Below are positions 1 to 8,824 of a stretch of DNA of 64,000 nt, piece after piece (position 1 is the first letter of the stretch; every line of letters starts with the position of its first letter). Source of the DNA: an uncultured Bacteroidaceae bacterium. GTDB taxonomy: Bacteria; Bacteroidota; Bacteroidia; Bacteroidales; Bacteroidaceae. The stretch is taken from contig CAJOLZ010000003.1 of the NCBI GenBank assembly GCA_905235575.1, positions 1 to 64,000 of the forward strand, in the 5' to 3' direction. The notes beneath the pieces are model-generated. The model saw nothing but the letters and a program-made list of their open reading frames with translations. It was not told the origin of the DNA and did not search any database. The position numbers and the translations under genes are program-made.

Positions 1-2757
1 AGCCGCGAGAGTCATGGCACCGACTTTCTTGCCGAGTTCGGGCGTAGTGTAGCGGGCGGTCATGCCGTACTCGTATTCGTAGGCATTGAGGACGGAGAAG
101 TCGCGCATCTGCCCATTGGAGTGTCGCCAGCGTATCTCGCCCAGAGCACGGAGGTTCAGCCCTTTGTGGTCATACTGGATATGGGCGGCGGTTTTCAGGA
201 AGAGCGTATTGACGGTGTTCACGTGGCTGGTGGTCTCACCTGCTACCATGGCATGGTCCTTGGCGTGGTTCCAGTCGATACCGTTGTTCACGTGCCAGGT
301 CCAGTAGCCCTGCTGCCCGATTTTGCGGTCGGTGCTGAAGTTAGCATTGGCGGTATAAGTGCCGCTGATGTTCGTGGGCTGATAGGTATAGACGCCCGTA
401 GCGGGATTGTAAGTGACTGACTGCGAAACGGCGCGATGGAGATAGTAGAACTTGGCATCCAGGTAGTACATGCCCTGGCGAGGGGCCGTTAGGTCGGAGT
501 ATTCGGCACTGAGCGATGTATTTGCCGTTCCCTTCAGGCTGTGGTTGCCCAGTTTGACGATGAGGGGTCGACTGTCGTCGCGCCAGTCGATGCGGTCGAG
601 CAGTTCGGCGGGGGCATTCTTATAACCGGCGCTGAGACGGAAGTCGCGCTTGCTGTCCTTCCAGACGTGGCGGAACGAGGCGCTGGGGTCCAGGATGACG
701 GTCGTCTGCCGGGCTATGGTGTCAATAGACCCACGCTGATAACTGAGCCGTTCATGGACGACGGGCACGCCAATGCCGATGCTCCATCGCTGATAGCCCA
801 CCGTCATGTGGATTTGGGGGTGCATGTAGGTGCCGTGCTTCGACAGGCTCACGCCGGGCTTGTGTTCCCAGCGGCGGCGATGCAGGTCGTAGGAGTTCGA
901 CGGGTCGGTAATAGCCGTGAGAACGTCGAGTTGCGAGGGCAACAGAAGTGTGTCGGGATGATAGAGCCAGTCGTGGTTGTCGGTCACGGTGACATTTGTC
1001 CCGTCGCCTGCCGACAGTTGCAGGTCGTGGCCAAGTTCCTTGTGATAGGTGAACGATGCCCCGCCTCCCGACCAGCGGTTTCGGATGGAGCGTGCGTTAA
1101 GACTTTCTCCAGTGCCGGGGAGGGAACTGGTCTGGTACAGCGTACTTTCCTCCGTCTCCTCGTTTTCGTGGTTTACCCAGCCATAATAGAAAATGTGCTG
1201 CTTCTTTTCATTGAAGCGGACGGTGCCCTGCGCATCGGCGGCGAGGCCCCACGTTGTCCCTTCGTTCATGCCCACGATGCGCTGCAGGATGGTGAGCGAG
1301 TCGGCCCACTCCTCGAAGGCCGAACGCATGGAGCCGTCGCGATGGGCATAGCGGAAGTCGGCGGTGATGTACGTCCAGGGTTTCTTCAGCGTGAAGTCGT
1401 TGTGCAGGTTCAGGCGGTTGTTGCCCTGACGGTTGAAGGTTTCGGTCCGCGAGGTCGGCATCAGTCCGTCGAGATATTGCTCGCGACGCTGGCGAATGGT
1501 CTGCTCGTCGCTTGTGGAGGTGAATTCGGCACGGAAGTTTTCCTTCACCTTGTCCTCCTTGGCGTAGTAGGACAATTCCCCTGCCACACTGCGCGTCGTC
1601 AGTTCGGAACGCGGCATGGAGGCTGGTCGCCAACGGTCCTGCTGCCCGATGTGGCGCGTCTCGTTCACGTTGTTGATGTTGCCCAACAGCGTTGTGCGCA
1701 CCCGGTCGGTGAAGCCTAAGAGGAAACCACGGCCCAAGTAACGCTTCTCCGTACCGCCGGCAGCCTCCACGTTGGCAATGTAGCCCCGGCTGTATTCGTC
1801 CTTCAGGTTCACGTCCATCACATATTTCTTCGGCTCCACGTCATAGCCCAGAGCCTCGTTCTTGTCGGTCTGTTTCTCATAGACCTTCACCGTCTTCACG
1901 GTGTAGTAAGGCAGGTTCTCCATCAGGACACGCTTGTTGCCGCCGAAGAACGAGCGCGAGCCCAGCAGCAGTTCATCAACCTTGCGACCGTTGACGAATA
2001 TCTCGCCCTGCTCGTTCAGCGTCACGCCCGGCATCTGACGGATGAGGTCGCCCAGCATGGAACCCTGCGGCATCTGGAACGCCGTGGCATCATAGACGAG
2101 CGTGTCGCCACGCCAGAAGAACTTCACCTTGGTGGCCGCCACCACCACCTCCTTCATCGTCTGGCCCTGCATCTTACGCATACTCAGTTTGGGCACCTCC
2201 ACCTCCTGCTCTCCGGCAGGAACTGCCACGCGCTGCCACTGGTCGTCGTAGCCGTCGAGTTGAGCACGAACGAGGTACTCCTTCGGCAAACCGCTGACCT
2301 CAGCCGCATAGTGCGCCCCCACGAGGCGCATGTTGCGACCATAAAAGCGTGTCATCTGTGCCGAGTCCACGACTACGGTGCTATCCGTCCCCAAGACGGA
2401 GATACGAGCTTCGGGCAGGGGCATCTTCAGGAAGCCGTCCTCCACATATCCCCCGAGGACTATGGTTTGCAATCGTTGCTTTCGCTTGGCCTGCACGGTG
2501 ATGTGCCGTCCGTCCGCGTTCACCCTTACCGGCAGTCCCTTGCAGAGCCGCCGCACGTCGTCGGGCACGCTCTGGCCCTTCGGTCGGGCAGTAGTGCGGA
2601 GTTCCGTCAGTCCTTCGGTCATGATGTCGATGGTGTAGTCGGGGTGTTCGCGGGCTATCGCTTGCAGGGCCTCGATGAGGGATTCGACCTCTTGCTGCGC
2701 CGAAAGCGAGCTGGCCACTACCATTACATATATAATAAAGTGTGGGAGTCGTTTCAT
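1..2757 (-). CDS. TonB-dependent receptor-like outer membrane protein (partial, 3' end off window)
   Basis: The reading frame is open from an ATG at 2757 to the left window edge (919 codons, no stop seen), which is why the ORF track omits it. It begins with a signal peptide (MKRLPHFIIYVMVVASSLSAQ), followed by a short STN-like segment (about residues 22-85), a carboxypeptidase-regulatory-like beta region, and a plug-like segment containing MLGDLIRQMPGVTLNEQG. The rest looks like a long beta-barrel of the Bacteroidetes outer-membrane receptor type. Such proteins sit in the outer membrane and import or sense ligands with TonB. It lies 9 nt downstream of a FecR-like gene and an ECF sigma gene on the same strand, the classic trans-envelope signalling arrangement, so its expression is probably sigma-dependent. 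The substrate cannot be told from sequence. No SusD partner is visible in the window. Confidence 0.85.
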   Translation of the reverse strand, partial: MKRLPHFIIYVMVVASSLSAQQEVESLIEALQAIAREHPDYTIDIMTEGLTELRTTARPKGQSVPDDVRRLCKGLPVRVNADGRHITVQAKRKQRLQTIVLGGYVEDGFLKMPLPEARISVLGTDSTVVVDSAQMTRFYGRNMRLVGAHYAAEVSGLPKEYLVRAQLDGYDDQWQRVAVPAGEQEVEVPKLSMRKMQGQTMKEVVVAATKVKFFWRGDTLVYDATAFQMPQGSMLGDLIRQMPGVTLNEQGEIFVNGRKVDELLLGSRSFFGGNKRVLMENLPYYTVKTVKVYEKQTDKNEALGYDVEPKKYVMDVNLKDEYSRGYIANVEAAGGTEKRYLGRGFLLGFTDRVRTTLLGNINNVNETRHIGQQDRWRPASMPRSELTTRSVAGELSYYAKEDKVKENFRAEFTSTSDEQTIRQRREQYLDGLMPTSRTETFNRQGNNRLNLHNDFTLKKPWTYITADFRYAHRDGSMRSAFEEWADSLTILQRIVGMNEGTTWGLAADAQGTVRFNEKKQHIFYYGWVNHENEETEESTLYQTSSLPGTGESLNARSIRNRWSGGGASFTYHKELGHDLQLSAGDGTNVTVTDNHDWLYHPDTLLLPSQLDVLTAITDPSNSYDLHRRRWEHKPGVSLSKHGTYMHPQIHMTVGYQRWSIGIGVPVVHERLSYQRGSIDTIARQTTVILDPSASFRHVWKDSKRDFRLSAGYKNAPAELLDRIDWRDDSRPLIVKLGNHSLKGTANTSLSAEYSDLTAPRQGMYYLDAKFYYLHRAVSQSVTYNPATGVYTYQPTNISGTYTANANFSTDRKIGQQGYWTWHVNNGIDWNHAKDHAMVAGETTSHVNTVNTLFLKTAAHIQYDHKGLNLRALGEIRWRHSNGQMRDFSVLNAYEYEYGMTARYTTPELGKKVGAMTLAA

Positions 2758-2766
2758 CGTTCCTGA

Positions 2767-3366
2767 CTATTCATGGGTAACTGATTCCACAACCAACGTA
2801 TCTTCTCGCAACGTCAGCGTCAACCCCTCGAATCGATTCAGGCGACTGACAAAGTCCGTCAGCGAGTCGGCAGGGTTCCACGTCATGATAAGTCGCACCG
2901 CACGCGCTTCGTCGTTGCGGAACTGGACAGTCTTTCCGTAGTGAGCCGAGACGAAGGTGAGGATGCTGTCGAGGCACACGTCGTCGAAGCGGACGGAAGC
3001 CTGCCCGGCAGCCCTCGCAGGGGCTTCATCCGTTGCTATGGCTCCCATTGATGAATCCTCTGGCGCAGAAGCTGGAGATAGAAGGCGGATGGTAGCGTAC
3101 ACCAGCCCGCTGAGGAATACGACACCGAGGAAGACAGCGGCTATGCGGTATATCAACCCTCGCCTTTGAGCAGCCCGCCCGTGACGGATGGGAAGTGTGG
3201 GGGTATGCCGCTTTTCCCTTTGATATACTTTCTTGCAGTCAGCCATCAAATTGTAGGCTGTACGCACTTCATCGTCCGAGAGCAGTTCCTGCAACTGTGC
3301 CTCGGTCATTGCCTCCGGCTCGTCCATCAGCCGCAGCAGCGTCATTAGTTTGTCGTTCGTCTCCAT
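2767..3366 (-). CDS. FecR-like anti-sigma factor (DUF4974-type C-terminus)
   Basis: This 199-residue protein has a cytoplasmic N-terminal part (about residues 1-85), one membrane span (IYRIAAVFLGVVFLSGLVYA, about 90-112) and a periplasmic C-terminal domain starting at ASVRFDDVCLDSIL. That domain has the shape of the FecR C-terminal/DUF4974 fold ('...VQFRNDEA..LTLTLREDTLVVE'). It is shorter than the usual 300-350 residue FecR proteins because the FecR core is largely missing, so it is a compact version. In this family the N-terminus binds the ECF sigma factor and the periplasmic part contacts the STN domain of the receptor. It lies 5 nt after the sigma gene and 9 nt before the receptor gene, which indicates one transcript. 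Confidence 0.8.
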   Translation of the reverse strand: METNDKLMTLLRLMDEPEAMTEAQLQELLSDDEVRTAYNLMADCKKVYQREKRHTPTLPIRHGRAAQRRGLIYRIAAVFLGVVFLSGLVYATIRLLSPASAPEDSSMGAIATDEAPARAAGQASVRFDDVCLDSILTFVSAHYGKTVQFRNDEARAVRLIMTWNPADSLTDFVSRLNRFEGLTLTLREDTLVVESVTHE

Positions 3367-3371
3367 GATCG

Positions 3372-3851
3372 TCAGGGATTGAAATGGTTTTTAATTCGCG
3401 TAATCGCAGCCACAAGATGCTTGTACACCGCCACTTCGCTGATGTCCAGCTCGGCAGCTATCTCACGATACTTCCGCTCCTCGCCGAAGCGCAGCTGGAA
3501 CACACGGCGCTGAGCCTCGGTCAGTCCCGTCAGAATGAAAGTCTGTAGGCGGTCGAGTCGCTCCGTCTCCTCGTCCTCTGTTGCCGTCGGCTGGTCAAGG
3601 GCATAGAGATGCGTCACCCGCTCCGTCAGCGTCTTACGGGCGAGAACGTTGCGGCAGCGGTTGCGCACGCTCTCACAGAGGTAGGCCAGTTCGCGGCCAG
3701 CCTCTACCTCGGGCAGGCGTCGCAGCAACTCGGCAAAGAGTTCGCTCACCACGTCCTGCGCCTCGGCATCGTCATAGAGCATGGCGCGAGCCTCGGCCAG
3801 CAGGCGGGCATGGTGTTGTCGGAACAGCTTTTCCAGTGTACTCTGATTCAT
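3372..3851 (-). CDS. ECF-type RNA polymerase sigma factor
   Basis: The 159-residue protein has a sigma-70 region 2 at the N-terminus (LFRQHHARLLAEARAMLYDDAEAQDVVSELFAELL) and a region 4 helix-turn-helix at the C-terminus (LTEAQRRVFQLRFGEERKYREIAAELDISEVAVYKHL). The length fits small Bacteroidetes FecI-like ECF factors. It directs RNA polymerase to a small regulon, probably including its own operon. It heads the sigma/anti-sigma/receptor operon. I could not identify a convincing standard housekeeping promoter upstream, which would fit autoregulation, but this is inference. Confidence 0.9.
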   Translation of the reverse strand: MNQSTLEKLFRQHHARLLAEARAMLYDDAEAQDVVSELFAELLRRLPEVEAGRELAYLCESVRNRCRNVLARKTLTERVTHLYALDQPTATEDEETERLDRLQTFILTGLTEAQRRVFQLRFGEERKYREIAAELDISEVAVYKHLVAAITRIKNHFNP

Positions 3852-3939
3852 CTTTCGTTGCTTACGTTTTATCTTAGAGACAAACGAATGCTTCGTTTTC
3901 CTAACCTCTATAACGCAAAAAGGCGTTTATTTGGTATAT

Positions 3940-4047
3940 TCAGTCCTTTTTCTTAGCATCCAGATGATAGGTGAAACTGATGCCGATGTAGTGGTGGCGG
4001 AAGTCGTGCCACGAGGTGGTCTGCTTGCTCACGATGAGGCATAGTAA
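3940..4047 (-). pseudogene. 3'-terminal remnant of an outer-membrane beta-barrel gene
   Basis: Read on the minus strand, this short stretch encodes ...SWHDFRHHYIGISFTYHLDAKKKD followed by TGA. It is amphipathic beta-strand sequence closely resembling the C-terminal strand of Bacteroidetes outer-membrane receptors. No start codon or upstream barrel is present: the reading frame degenerates before about 4047 into a small palindrome (ATGCGGA/TCCGCAT). It lies just upstream of the sigma operon and is probably what is left of a deleted or duplicated receptor gene. The intact receptor's C-terminus is outside the window, so I cannot test whether it is a duplicate of that gene. Confidence 0.55.
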
Positions 4048-4082
4048 GAGTAGGATGCGGAGCCATCCGCATCGAAAGAGAT

Positions 4083-4114
4083 AAACCCGAATCGGTCATT
4101 AGAGATTTGGGTTA
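4083..4114. repeat. Dispersed AACCCGAAT...ATTAG motif, copy A
   Basis: AAACCCGAATCGGTCATTAG followed by AGATTTGGGTT forms an imperfect inverted repeat (AACCC-AAT / ATT-GGGTT). Related sequences occur at about 10495 and 18163, and a weaker one at about 61092, always between genes. Confidence 0.5.
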
Positions 4115-4122
4115 AAAGATAT

Positions 4123-4157
4123 TTTTCCACCCATTTTCCATCTTATGGGGTGGAAAA
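4123..4157. other. 10-bp perfect inverted repeat (TTTTCCACCC/GGGTGGAAAA)
   Basis: The arms are separated by 15 nt and carry T/A runs at both ends, so it could act as a bidirectional terminator or a regulator-binding dyad. It lies in the divergent gap between the sigma operon remnant and the lipoprotein operon. The 3852-4474 gap as a whole holds the barrel remnant, this dyad, repeat array R1 and a promoter. Confidence 0.4.
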
Positions 4158-4192
4158 GTACATTGTAAAATAGCCAAACAACTTCATTTATT

Positions 4193-4272
4193 CGCACCGT
4201 GGTGCGACGGGCGTCGCAGCGTGCTGCGCAGGCTGTCGCAACGTGGTGCGACATGCGTAGGACTGCGGTGCG
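4193..4272. repeat. 22-bp dyad repeat array R1 (4 units)
   Basis: Four units start at 4193, 4215, 4237 and 4259, exactly 22 bp apart. The cores are CGCACCGTGGTGCG, CGCAGCGTGCTGCG, CGCAACGTGGTGCG and the degenerate AGGACTGCGGTGCG. The 8-nt spacers are ACGGGCGT, CAGGCTGT and ACATGCGT. The array lies in a divergent intergenic region, so it cannot be the terminator of either neighbour. Confidence 0.9.
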
Positions 4273-4435
4273 TTTTCGGATGATGCTTTTCTGAGAAAAT
4301 GTAACCAGCTTGCAGAGAGGAAGGTGTTTCTTTCCGGAGACGACGCTCACAACGCGCTTGCTGCTTTCGAGAAACAATTTCGCCCCGATTTACGTTAATT
4401 CTCAAAAATCGCTCGTTTGTTACAACCTTTTTGTG

Positions 4436-4443
4436 TAACTTTG
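4436..4443 (+). promoter_or_regulatory. Bacteroidetes-type -7 element (TAACTTTG)
   Basis: TAACTTTG matches the TAnnTTTG consensus 31 nt upstream of the ATG at 4475. The closest TTTG upstream (4416-4419) leaves only 16 bp, so the -33 element is uncertain. Confidence 0.6.
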
Positions 4444-4474
4444 TGCCCAAAATGCAAAACAACATTTATATCGT

Positions 4475-6166
4475 ATGAAGAAATTTCAGATTTTCCTGAT
4501 GGCAGCCGCATCTGCAGCCGTGCTGACATCGTGCGGCAAGCTCGGTAACCTGAGCGCCGACAATTTCAAAGTGACACCCACACCGCTGGAAGCAGTGGGC
4601 AATCAGGTGCCCGCAACCATCAACGGCACTTTCCCCCAGAAGTATATGAAGAAGAAGGCCGTGGTGACCGTGACACCCGTGCTGAAGTATGAAGGCGGCG
4701 AGGCCGTGGGCCAAAGCGCTACGTTCCAGGGCGAGAAGGTGGAAGGCAACGCCACCACCGTGCAGTATAAGGTGGGCGGAACGTACACGATGAAGAGCAC
4801 CTTCGCCTACGCAGACCCCATGATTCAGAGCGAACTCTATGCCCGCTTCGACGCCAAGAAGGGCAAGAAGAAGGTGTCTATCCCCGAGGTGAAGATTGGC
4901 TACGGCGTGATAGCCACCAGCCAGCTGCTGAACCGCTGCAACATCACAGCCGCAACGGCTCCCGACGCCTATCAGCGCATCATCGAACAGAAGCAGGAGG
5001 CCAACATCAAGTTCCTCATCAACCAGGCCACACTCCGCAGCAGCGAACTGGGCTCGACGAGCGTGAAGGACCTGAGCAAGATACTGAAGGAAATTAATGA
5101 CAACCAGGAGGAGCGCGCGCTGAACAGCATCGAAGTGAGCGCATACGCCAGCCCCGACGGTCGATACAGCCTGAACGAGAAACTGGCCGAGAAGCGACAG
5201 AACGTCAGCGCCGACTACATGAAGAAGGAACTGAAGAAACTGAAGATGAACGCCGACGTGGACACCAAGTTCACCGCCGAGGACTGGGAAGGCTTCCAGG
5301 AACTCATCTCGAAGAGCAACCTGCAGGACAAGGATGTCATTCTGCGCGTACTCTCCATGTATCAGGACCCCGAGGAGCGCGAGCAGCAAATCAGCAACAT
5401 GAGCGCCGTATACACCGATATCAAGGAGGGCATCCTGCCCGAACTGCGCCGTGCACGCCTCATTGTGAAGTACGATGTCATCGGTCGCAGCGACGAGCAG
5501 ATACTCGCTCAGTATAAACAAGACCCCTCGAAACTCAGCGTAGAAGAACTGCTCTACGGAGCCAACAAACTGGTGAGCACCGAGGAGGAGAAGACACAGT
5601 GGAACAACACAATTGCCAAGCAGTATCCCAGCGACTACCGTGCACTGAACAACCTGGCACAGCAGGCACTCACAAAGGGCGACCAGCAGACTGCAAAGAC
5701 CCTGCTGGAGCAGGCTAAGAAGGTGAGCAGCAGTGCCAGCGAGGTGAACACCAACCTGGGACTCATCGCACTGAAGAACGGCGACATCGCAGCAGCCGAG
5801 ACCTATCTGGCACAAGGCAGCGGCGCCGACACCTTCAAGGAAGTGATGGGCAACCTGAACATCGCCAAGGGTAACTACACACAGGCTGCTGCCGACCTGG
5901 CCAACACTAACACCAACAGCGCCGCCCTGGCTCAGATTCTGGCCAAGGACTATGCTCGCGCCAAGAACACACTGGCAAACATCAAGAACACCGACGCCAC
6001 CACCGACTACCTGAAGGCCGTGCTGGCAGCACGCACCGGCGACGCCACGACACTGGCCAACAGCCTGAAGAGCGCCATCGCAAAGGACAGCTCGCTGGCT
6101 GACCGCGCTGCGAAGGACTTGGAGTTTGCAAGCTACGCAAACACCGTTAAGTCCCTCGTCAAGTAA
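4475..6166 (+). CDS. Lipoprotein with OmpA-like and TPR-like regions
   Basis: The 563-residue protein has a lipoprotein signal peptide with lipobox LTSC (Cys20). The middle part contains RALNSIEVSAYASPDGRYSLNEKLAEKRQNVSADYMKKEL, which resembles the peptidoglycan-binding core of OmpA C-terminal domains (the 'AYASPDG...N..LAEKR' pattern). The last about 220 residues are alpha-helical TPR-like repeats, rich in Ala/Asn/Thr ('NNLAQQALTKGDQQTAKTLLEQAKK'). It is probably an outer-membrane-anchored, periplasmic, cell-wall-linked scaffold protein. I do not recognise a specific named family. It is the first gene of an operon, and the next gene begins with GTG directly after its stop codon. Confidence 0.75.
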   Translation: MKKFQIFLMAAASAAVLTSCGKLGNLSADNFKVTPTPLEAVGNQVPATINGTFPQKYMKKKAVVTVTPVLKYEGGEAVGQSATFQGEKVEGNATTVQYKVGGTYTMKSTFAYADPMIQSELYARFDAKKGKKKVSIPEVKIGYGVIATSQLLNRCNITAATAPDAYQRIIEQKQEANIKFLINQATLRSSELGSTSVKDLSKILKEINDNQEERALNSIEVSAYASPDGRYSLNEKLAEKRQNVSADYMKKELKKLKMNADVDTKFTAEDWEGFQELISKSNLQDKDVILRVLSMYQDPEEREQQISNMSAVYTDIKEGILPELRRARLIVKYDVIGRSDEQILAQYKQDPSKLSVEELLYGANKLVSTEEEKTQWNNTIAKQYPSDYRALNNLAQQALTKGDQQTAKTLLEQAKKVSSSASEVNTNLGLIALKNGDIAAAETYLAQGSGADTFKEVMGNLNIAKGNYTQAAADLANTNTNSAALAQILAKDYARAKNTLANIKNTDATTDYLKAVLAARTGDATTLANSLKSAIAKDSSLADRAAKDLEFASYANTVKSLVK

Positions 6167-7192
6167 GTGAGACGTCTCGCCTGTTATATAGCCCTACTGC
6201 TCGCCCTGCTCAGTTGCAGCAATCACCCCGGACAAGTACGTCTGAAGGGGAACTTTGCCCATCTTGAGCAGGGCGAGTTCTATATCTACAGCACCGACTA
6301 CGGGCTGGACCGTGTCGACACGCTGAGCATCCAGAACGGAAGCTTCGTCTATACACTGCCACTCAACGGCGAGGCCACGCTTCACCTGCTCTACCCCAAC
6401 TACTCGCACCTCGCCATCTTTGCCGAGTCGGGTAAAGACATCAAGATAGAAGGCGACGCGCGCAACCTGAGCGAAGTGAAAGTGAGCGGCACACCCGACA
6501 ACGAGCTATACACACAGTTCCGCCGCGCCACACGCGAGATGAACCTTGCAGACACACGCAACGAGGCACGCCGGATGATAATGGAGCACGCAGACCGCGC
6601 CGTCAGCAAATACCTCTTCAAGGAATACTTCCTGCGCACAGACAGCGTACGCAACGAAGAGGTGCGCGCACTCTACGACACCCTCTGCCATGCACGTCCC
6701 GAAGACCTCGACCTGCATATGCTCTCGTCCGAGATACGCTCTCACGCTCTGCTCGCACCGGGTCAACCGCTGCCCAACTTCGAATGGGAAATGCAGCTGC
6801 TGAAGAAAGGCGAGCCCGTCGACACAATCGTCCGCAGCAAAGACTACGAGGGGAAATATCTGCTCATTGCCTTCTGGGCCGGATGGAAGAGCGGCTCACA
6901 GTCGGCCCACTACCGCTCACGACGGCTGCGTCGCGAGATGCGAGACTCGCTCCACATCCTCACCTATTCGCTCGACTACAACAAGAAACATATGCTGTTT
7001 ACCGAGGAGCGCGACACCGTCAACTATCCGAACTATTGCGACTTTCTGTGCTGGGGCAGCCCCTATGTGCAGCAATGGGGCATACGCACACTGCCCTACT
7101 TCATCTTTGTAGGCCCAGACCAACGCATAATCGCCAGCGGAAACGAGTGGGTCACCGATATTGCTCCCAAAACGATTCCACTATGCTTGTAA
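6167..7192 (+). CDS. DUF4369/thioredoxin-fold lipoprotein lacking redox cysteines
   Basis: It starts with GTG immediately after the TAA of the previous gene (TAAGTG), which suggests translational coupling. The signal peptide carries lipobox LLSC. The N-terminal about 110 residues have the beta-sandwich look of DUF4369 ('GQVRLKGNFAHLEQGEFYIYS...'). The C-terminal part (from about residue 195, LLAPGQPLPNFEWEM) is a TlpA/AhpC-like thioredoxin fold. The usual WCxxC active site is replaced by FWAGWKSGS, so it cannot do classical disulfide exchange. A cis-Pro-like segment (RTLPYFIF) remains. It is probably a non-redox, membrane-anchored binding protein in the periplasm. It overlaps the start of the next gene by 10 nt. 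Confidence 0.7.
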   Translation: MRRLACYIALLLALLSCSNHPGQVRLKGNFAHLEQGEFYIYSTDYGLDRVDTLSIQNGSFVYTLPLNGEATLHLLYPNYSHLAIFAESGKDIKIEGDARNLSEVKVSGTPDNELYTQFRRATREMNLADTRNEARRMIMEHADRAVSKYLFKEYFLRTDSVRNEEVRALYDTLCHARPEDLDLHMLSSEIRSHALLAPGQPLPNFEWEMQLLKKGEPVDTIVRSKDYEGKYLLIAFWAGWKSGSQSAHYRSRRLRREMRDSLHILTYSLDYNKKHMLFTEERDTVNYPNYCDFLCWGSPYVQQWGIRTLPYFIFVGPDQRIIASGNEWVTDIAPKTIPLCL

Positions 7193-8730
7193 AAGTCCTG
7201 AGCGCATGCCTGCAAGGTCTGCAGGCCACCCCTGTAACCATCGAGGTGAACTCCACCCGAGGCATACGTTTCGTTCTCGTAGGCCTGCCCGACAGTGCCG
7301 TCAAGGAGAGCCACGAGCGCATCATGGCTGCCATCGAGAACAGTGGATACCCCTTCCCCACACGTGCCATCACCATCAACCTTGCACCTGCCGACATACG
7401 CAAGGAGGGCTCGGGCTTCGACCTCCCACTTGCCATCGGCATACTGGCCACCGAAAACCATATCAACACGCAACTCCTCTCGCGCTACATGATGGTGGGC
7501 GAACTCAGCCTGGACGGCTCCGTCATGCCCATCAAGGGCGCACTGCCCATTGCCATCAAGGCACGCGAAATGGGATTCGAAGGACTCTTCGTACCTGAAC
7601 AGAACGTGCGCGAAGCAGCTGTGGTGAATAATCTCAACGTCTACGGTGTGCGTCATTTCAATCAGGTGGTAGGACACCTCAACGGCATGGAGATTCTGGA
7701 GCCGACACACGTCGACACACGCGCCGAATTCTATGCACAGCAGGCCACTTTCGACTTCGATTTCTCGGACGTGAAGGGACAGGAACAGGTGAAACGCGCG
7801 CTCGAGATAGCTGCCGCCGGAGGACACAATCTGATTATGATCGGTCCGCCGGGAAGCGGAAAGAGCATGTTGGCCAAACGTCTGCCCGGCATCATGCCGC
7901 CGCTCACGCTGCAGGAGAGTCTCGAGACCACACAGATACACTCCGTGGCAGGCAATCTGCCGGCCGGATGCTCGCTCATCGCCCATCGCCCCTTCCGTGC
8001 GCCGCACCACACCATCTCTCCCGTGGCCCTCGTGGGCGGCGGTCAGAACGCACAACCCGGCGAGATAAGTCTGGCACACAACGGCGTGCTTTTTCTGGAC
8101 GAGCTGCCCGAATTTCCCCGACAGGTGCTCGAAGTGATGCGCCAACCGCTCGAAGACCGGCAAATCAACATTTCGCGCGCAAAATACAGCATCAACTACC
8201 CCGCCTCGTTCATGTTCGTGGCTTCCATGAATCCCTGCCCCTGCGGCTATTTCGGAGACCCCACCCACCACTGCGTATGCACGCCGGGACAGGTGAGCCG
8301 ATACCTTTCGAAAATCAGCGGTCCCCTGCTCGACCGCATCGACATCCACTGCGAGATACAGGCCGTGCCCTTCGCACAGCTCTCCCAGATGCAGCCCGGC
8401 GAACCATCGACAGCCATCCGCGAACGCGTCATACGGGCACGCAAGATACAAGAGGAGCGGTTCCGCAAGCATAAAGGCATCCACTGCAACGCGCAGATGA
8501 CCGAGAAGATGCTTCACCAGTTTGCCGAGCCCGACGCGAAGAGCCTCGAAATGCTCCGCTCGGCCATGGAGCGCCTCTCACTCTCGGCCCGCGCATACAG
8601 CCGCATTCTGAAGGTGGCACGCACCATCGCCGACCTTGCCGGCAGCGAGCAGGTGGAAAGCACACACATCGCCGAAGCCATCGGATACCGCAGCCTCGAC
8701 CGCGGAGATTGGGCTGAGCGAGGGGGATAA
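7183..8730 (+). CDS. comM: YifB/ComM-family Mg-chelatase-like AAA+ ATPase
   Basis: The true start is the ATG at 7183 (MLVKVLSACLQGLQATPVTIEV), giving 515 residues. The track ORF start at 6784 lies inside the previous gene. The N-terminal Lon-substrate-like domain (about 1-170, with GLPDSAVKESHERI) is followed by an AAA+ module. This module has Walker A GPPGSGKS (about 221-228), Walker B LFLDELPEF (about 303) and the diagnostic NPCPCGY motif. In naturally competent bacteria ComM is a branch-migration helicase helping to integrate transformed DNA; YifB homologues are also common in species not known to be competent. It overlaps the preceding gene by 10 nt, and a strong terminator follows. Confidence 0.93.
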   Translation: MLVKVLSACLQGLQATPVTIEVNSTRGIRFVLVGLPDSAVKESHERIMAAIENSGYPFPTRAITINLAPADIRKEGSGFDLPLAIGILATENHINTQLLSRYMMVGELSLDGSVMPIKGALPIAIKAREMGFEGLFVPEQNVREAAVVNNLNVYGVRHFNQVVGHLNGMEILEPTHVDTRAEFYAQQATFDFDFSDVKGQEQVKRALEIAAAGGHNLIMIGPPGSGKSMLAKRLPGIMPPLTLQESLETTQIHSVAGNLPAGCSLIAHRPFRAPHHTISPVALVGGGQNAQPGEISLAHNGVLFLDELPEFPRQVLEVMRQPLEDRQINISRAKYSINYPASFMFVASMNPCPCGYFGDPTHHCVCTPGQVSRYLSKISGPLLDRIDIHCEIQAVPFAQLSQMQPGEPSTAIRERVIRARKIQEERFRKHKGIHCNAQMTEKMLHQFAEPDAKSLEMLRSAMERLSLSARAYSRILKVARTIADLAGSEQVESTHIAEAIGYRSLDRGDWAERGG

Positions 8731-8786
8731 AGTCCTCCGTATCCAGAGAGCAAACCCTGCTTCTGGACTGACAATGGGTTTAACAT

Positions 8787-8816
8787 AAAGCACGCCGCAA
8801 AACGCAGCGTGCTTTT
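8787..8816 (+). terminator. Intrinsic terminator after comM
   Basis: AAGCACGC and GCGTGCTT arms with an 11-nt loop are followed by TTTTTT. The hairpin also carries A residues on its left side, so it may work for cysS on the opposite strand. Confidence 0.85.
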
Positions 8817-8824
8817 TTGATAAA

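Noticed and set aside
4099-4465. Minus-strand 92-93 codon ORFs in the 3852-4474 gap
   Set aside because: They read through array R1 and the promoter of the lipoprotein gene, and show no conserved features.
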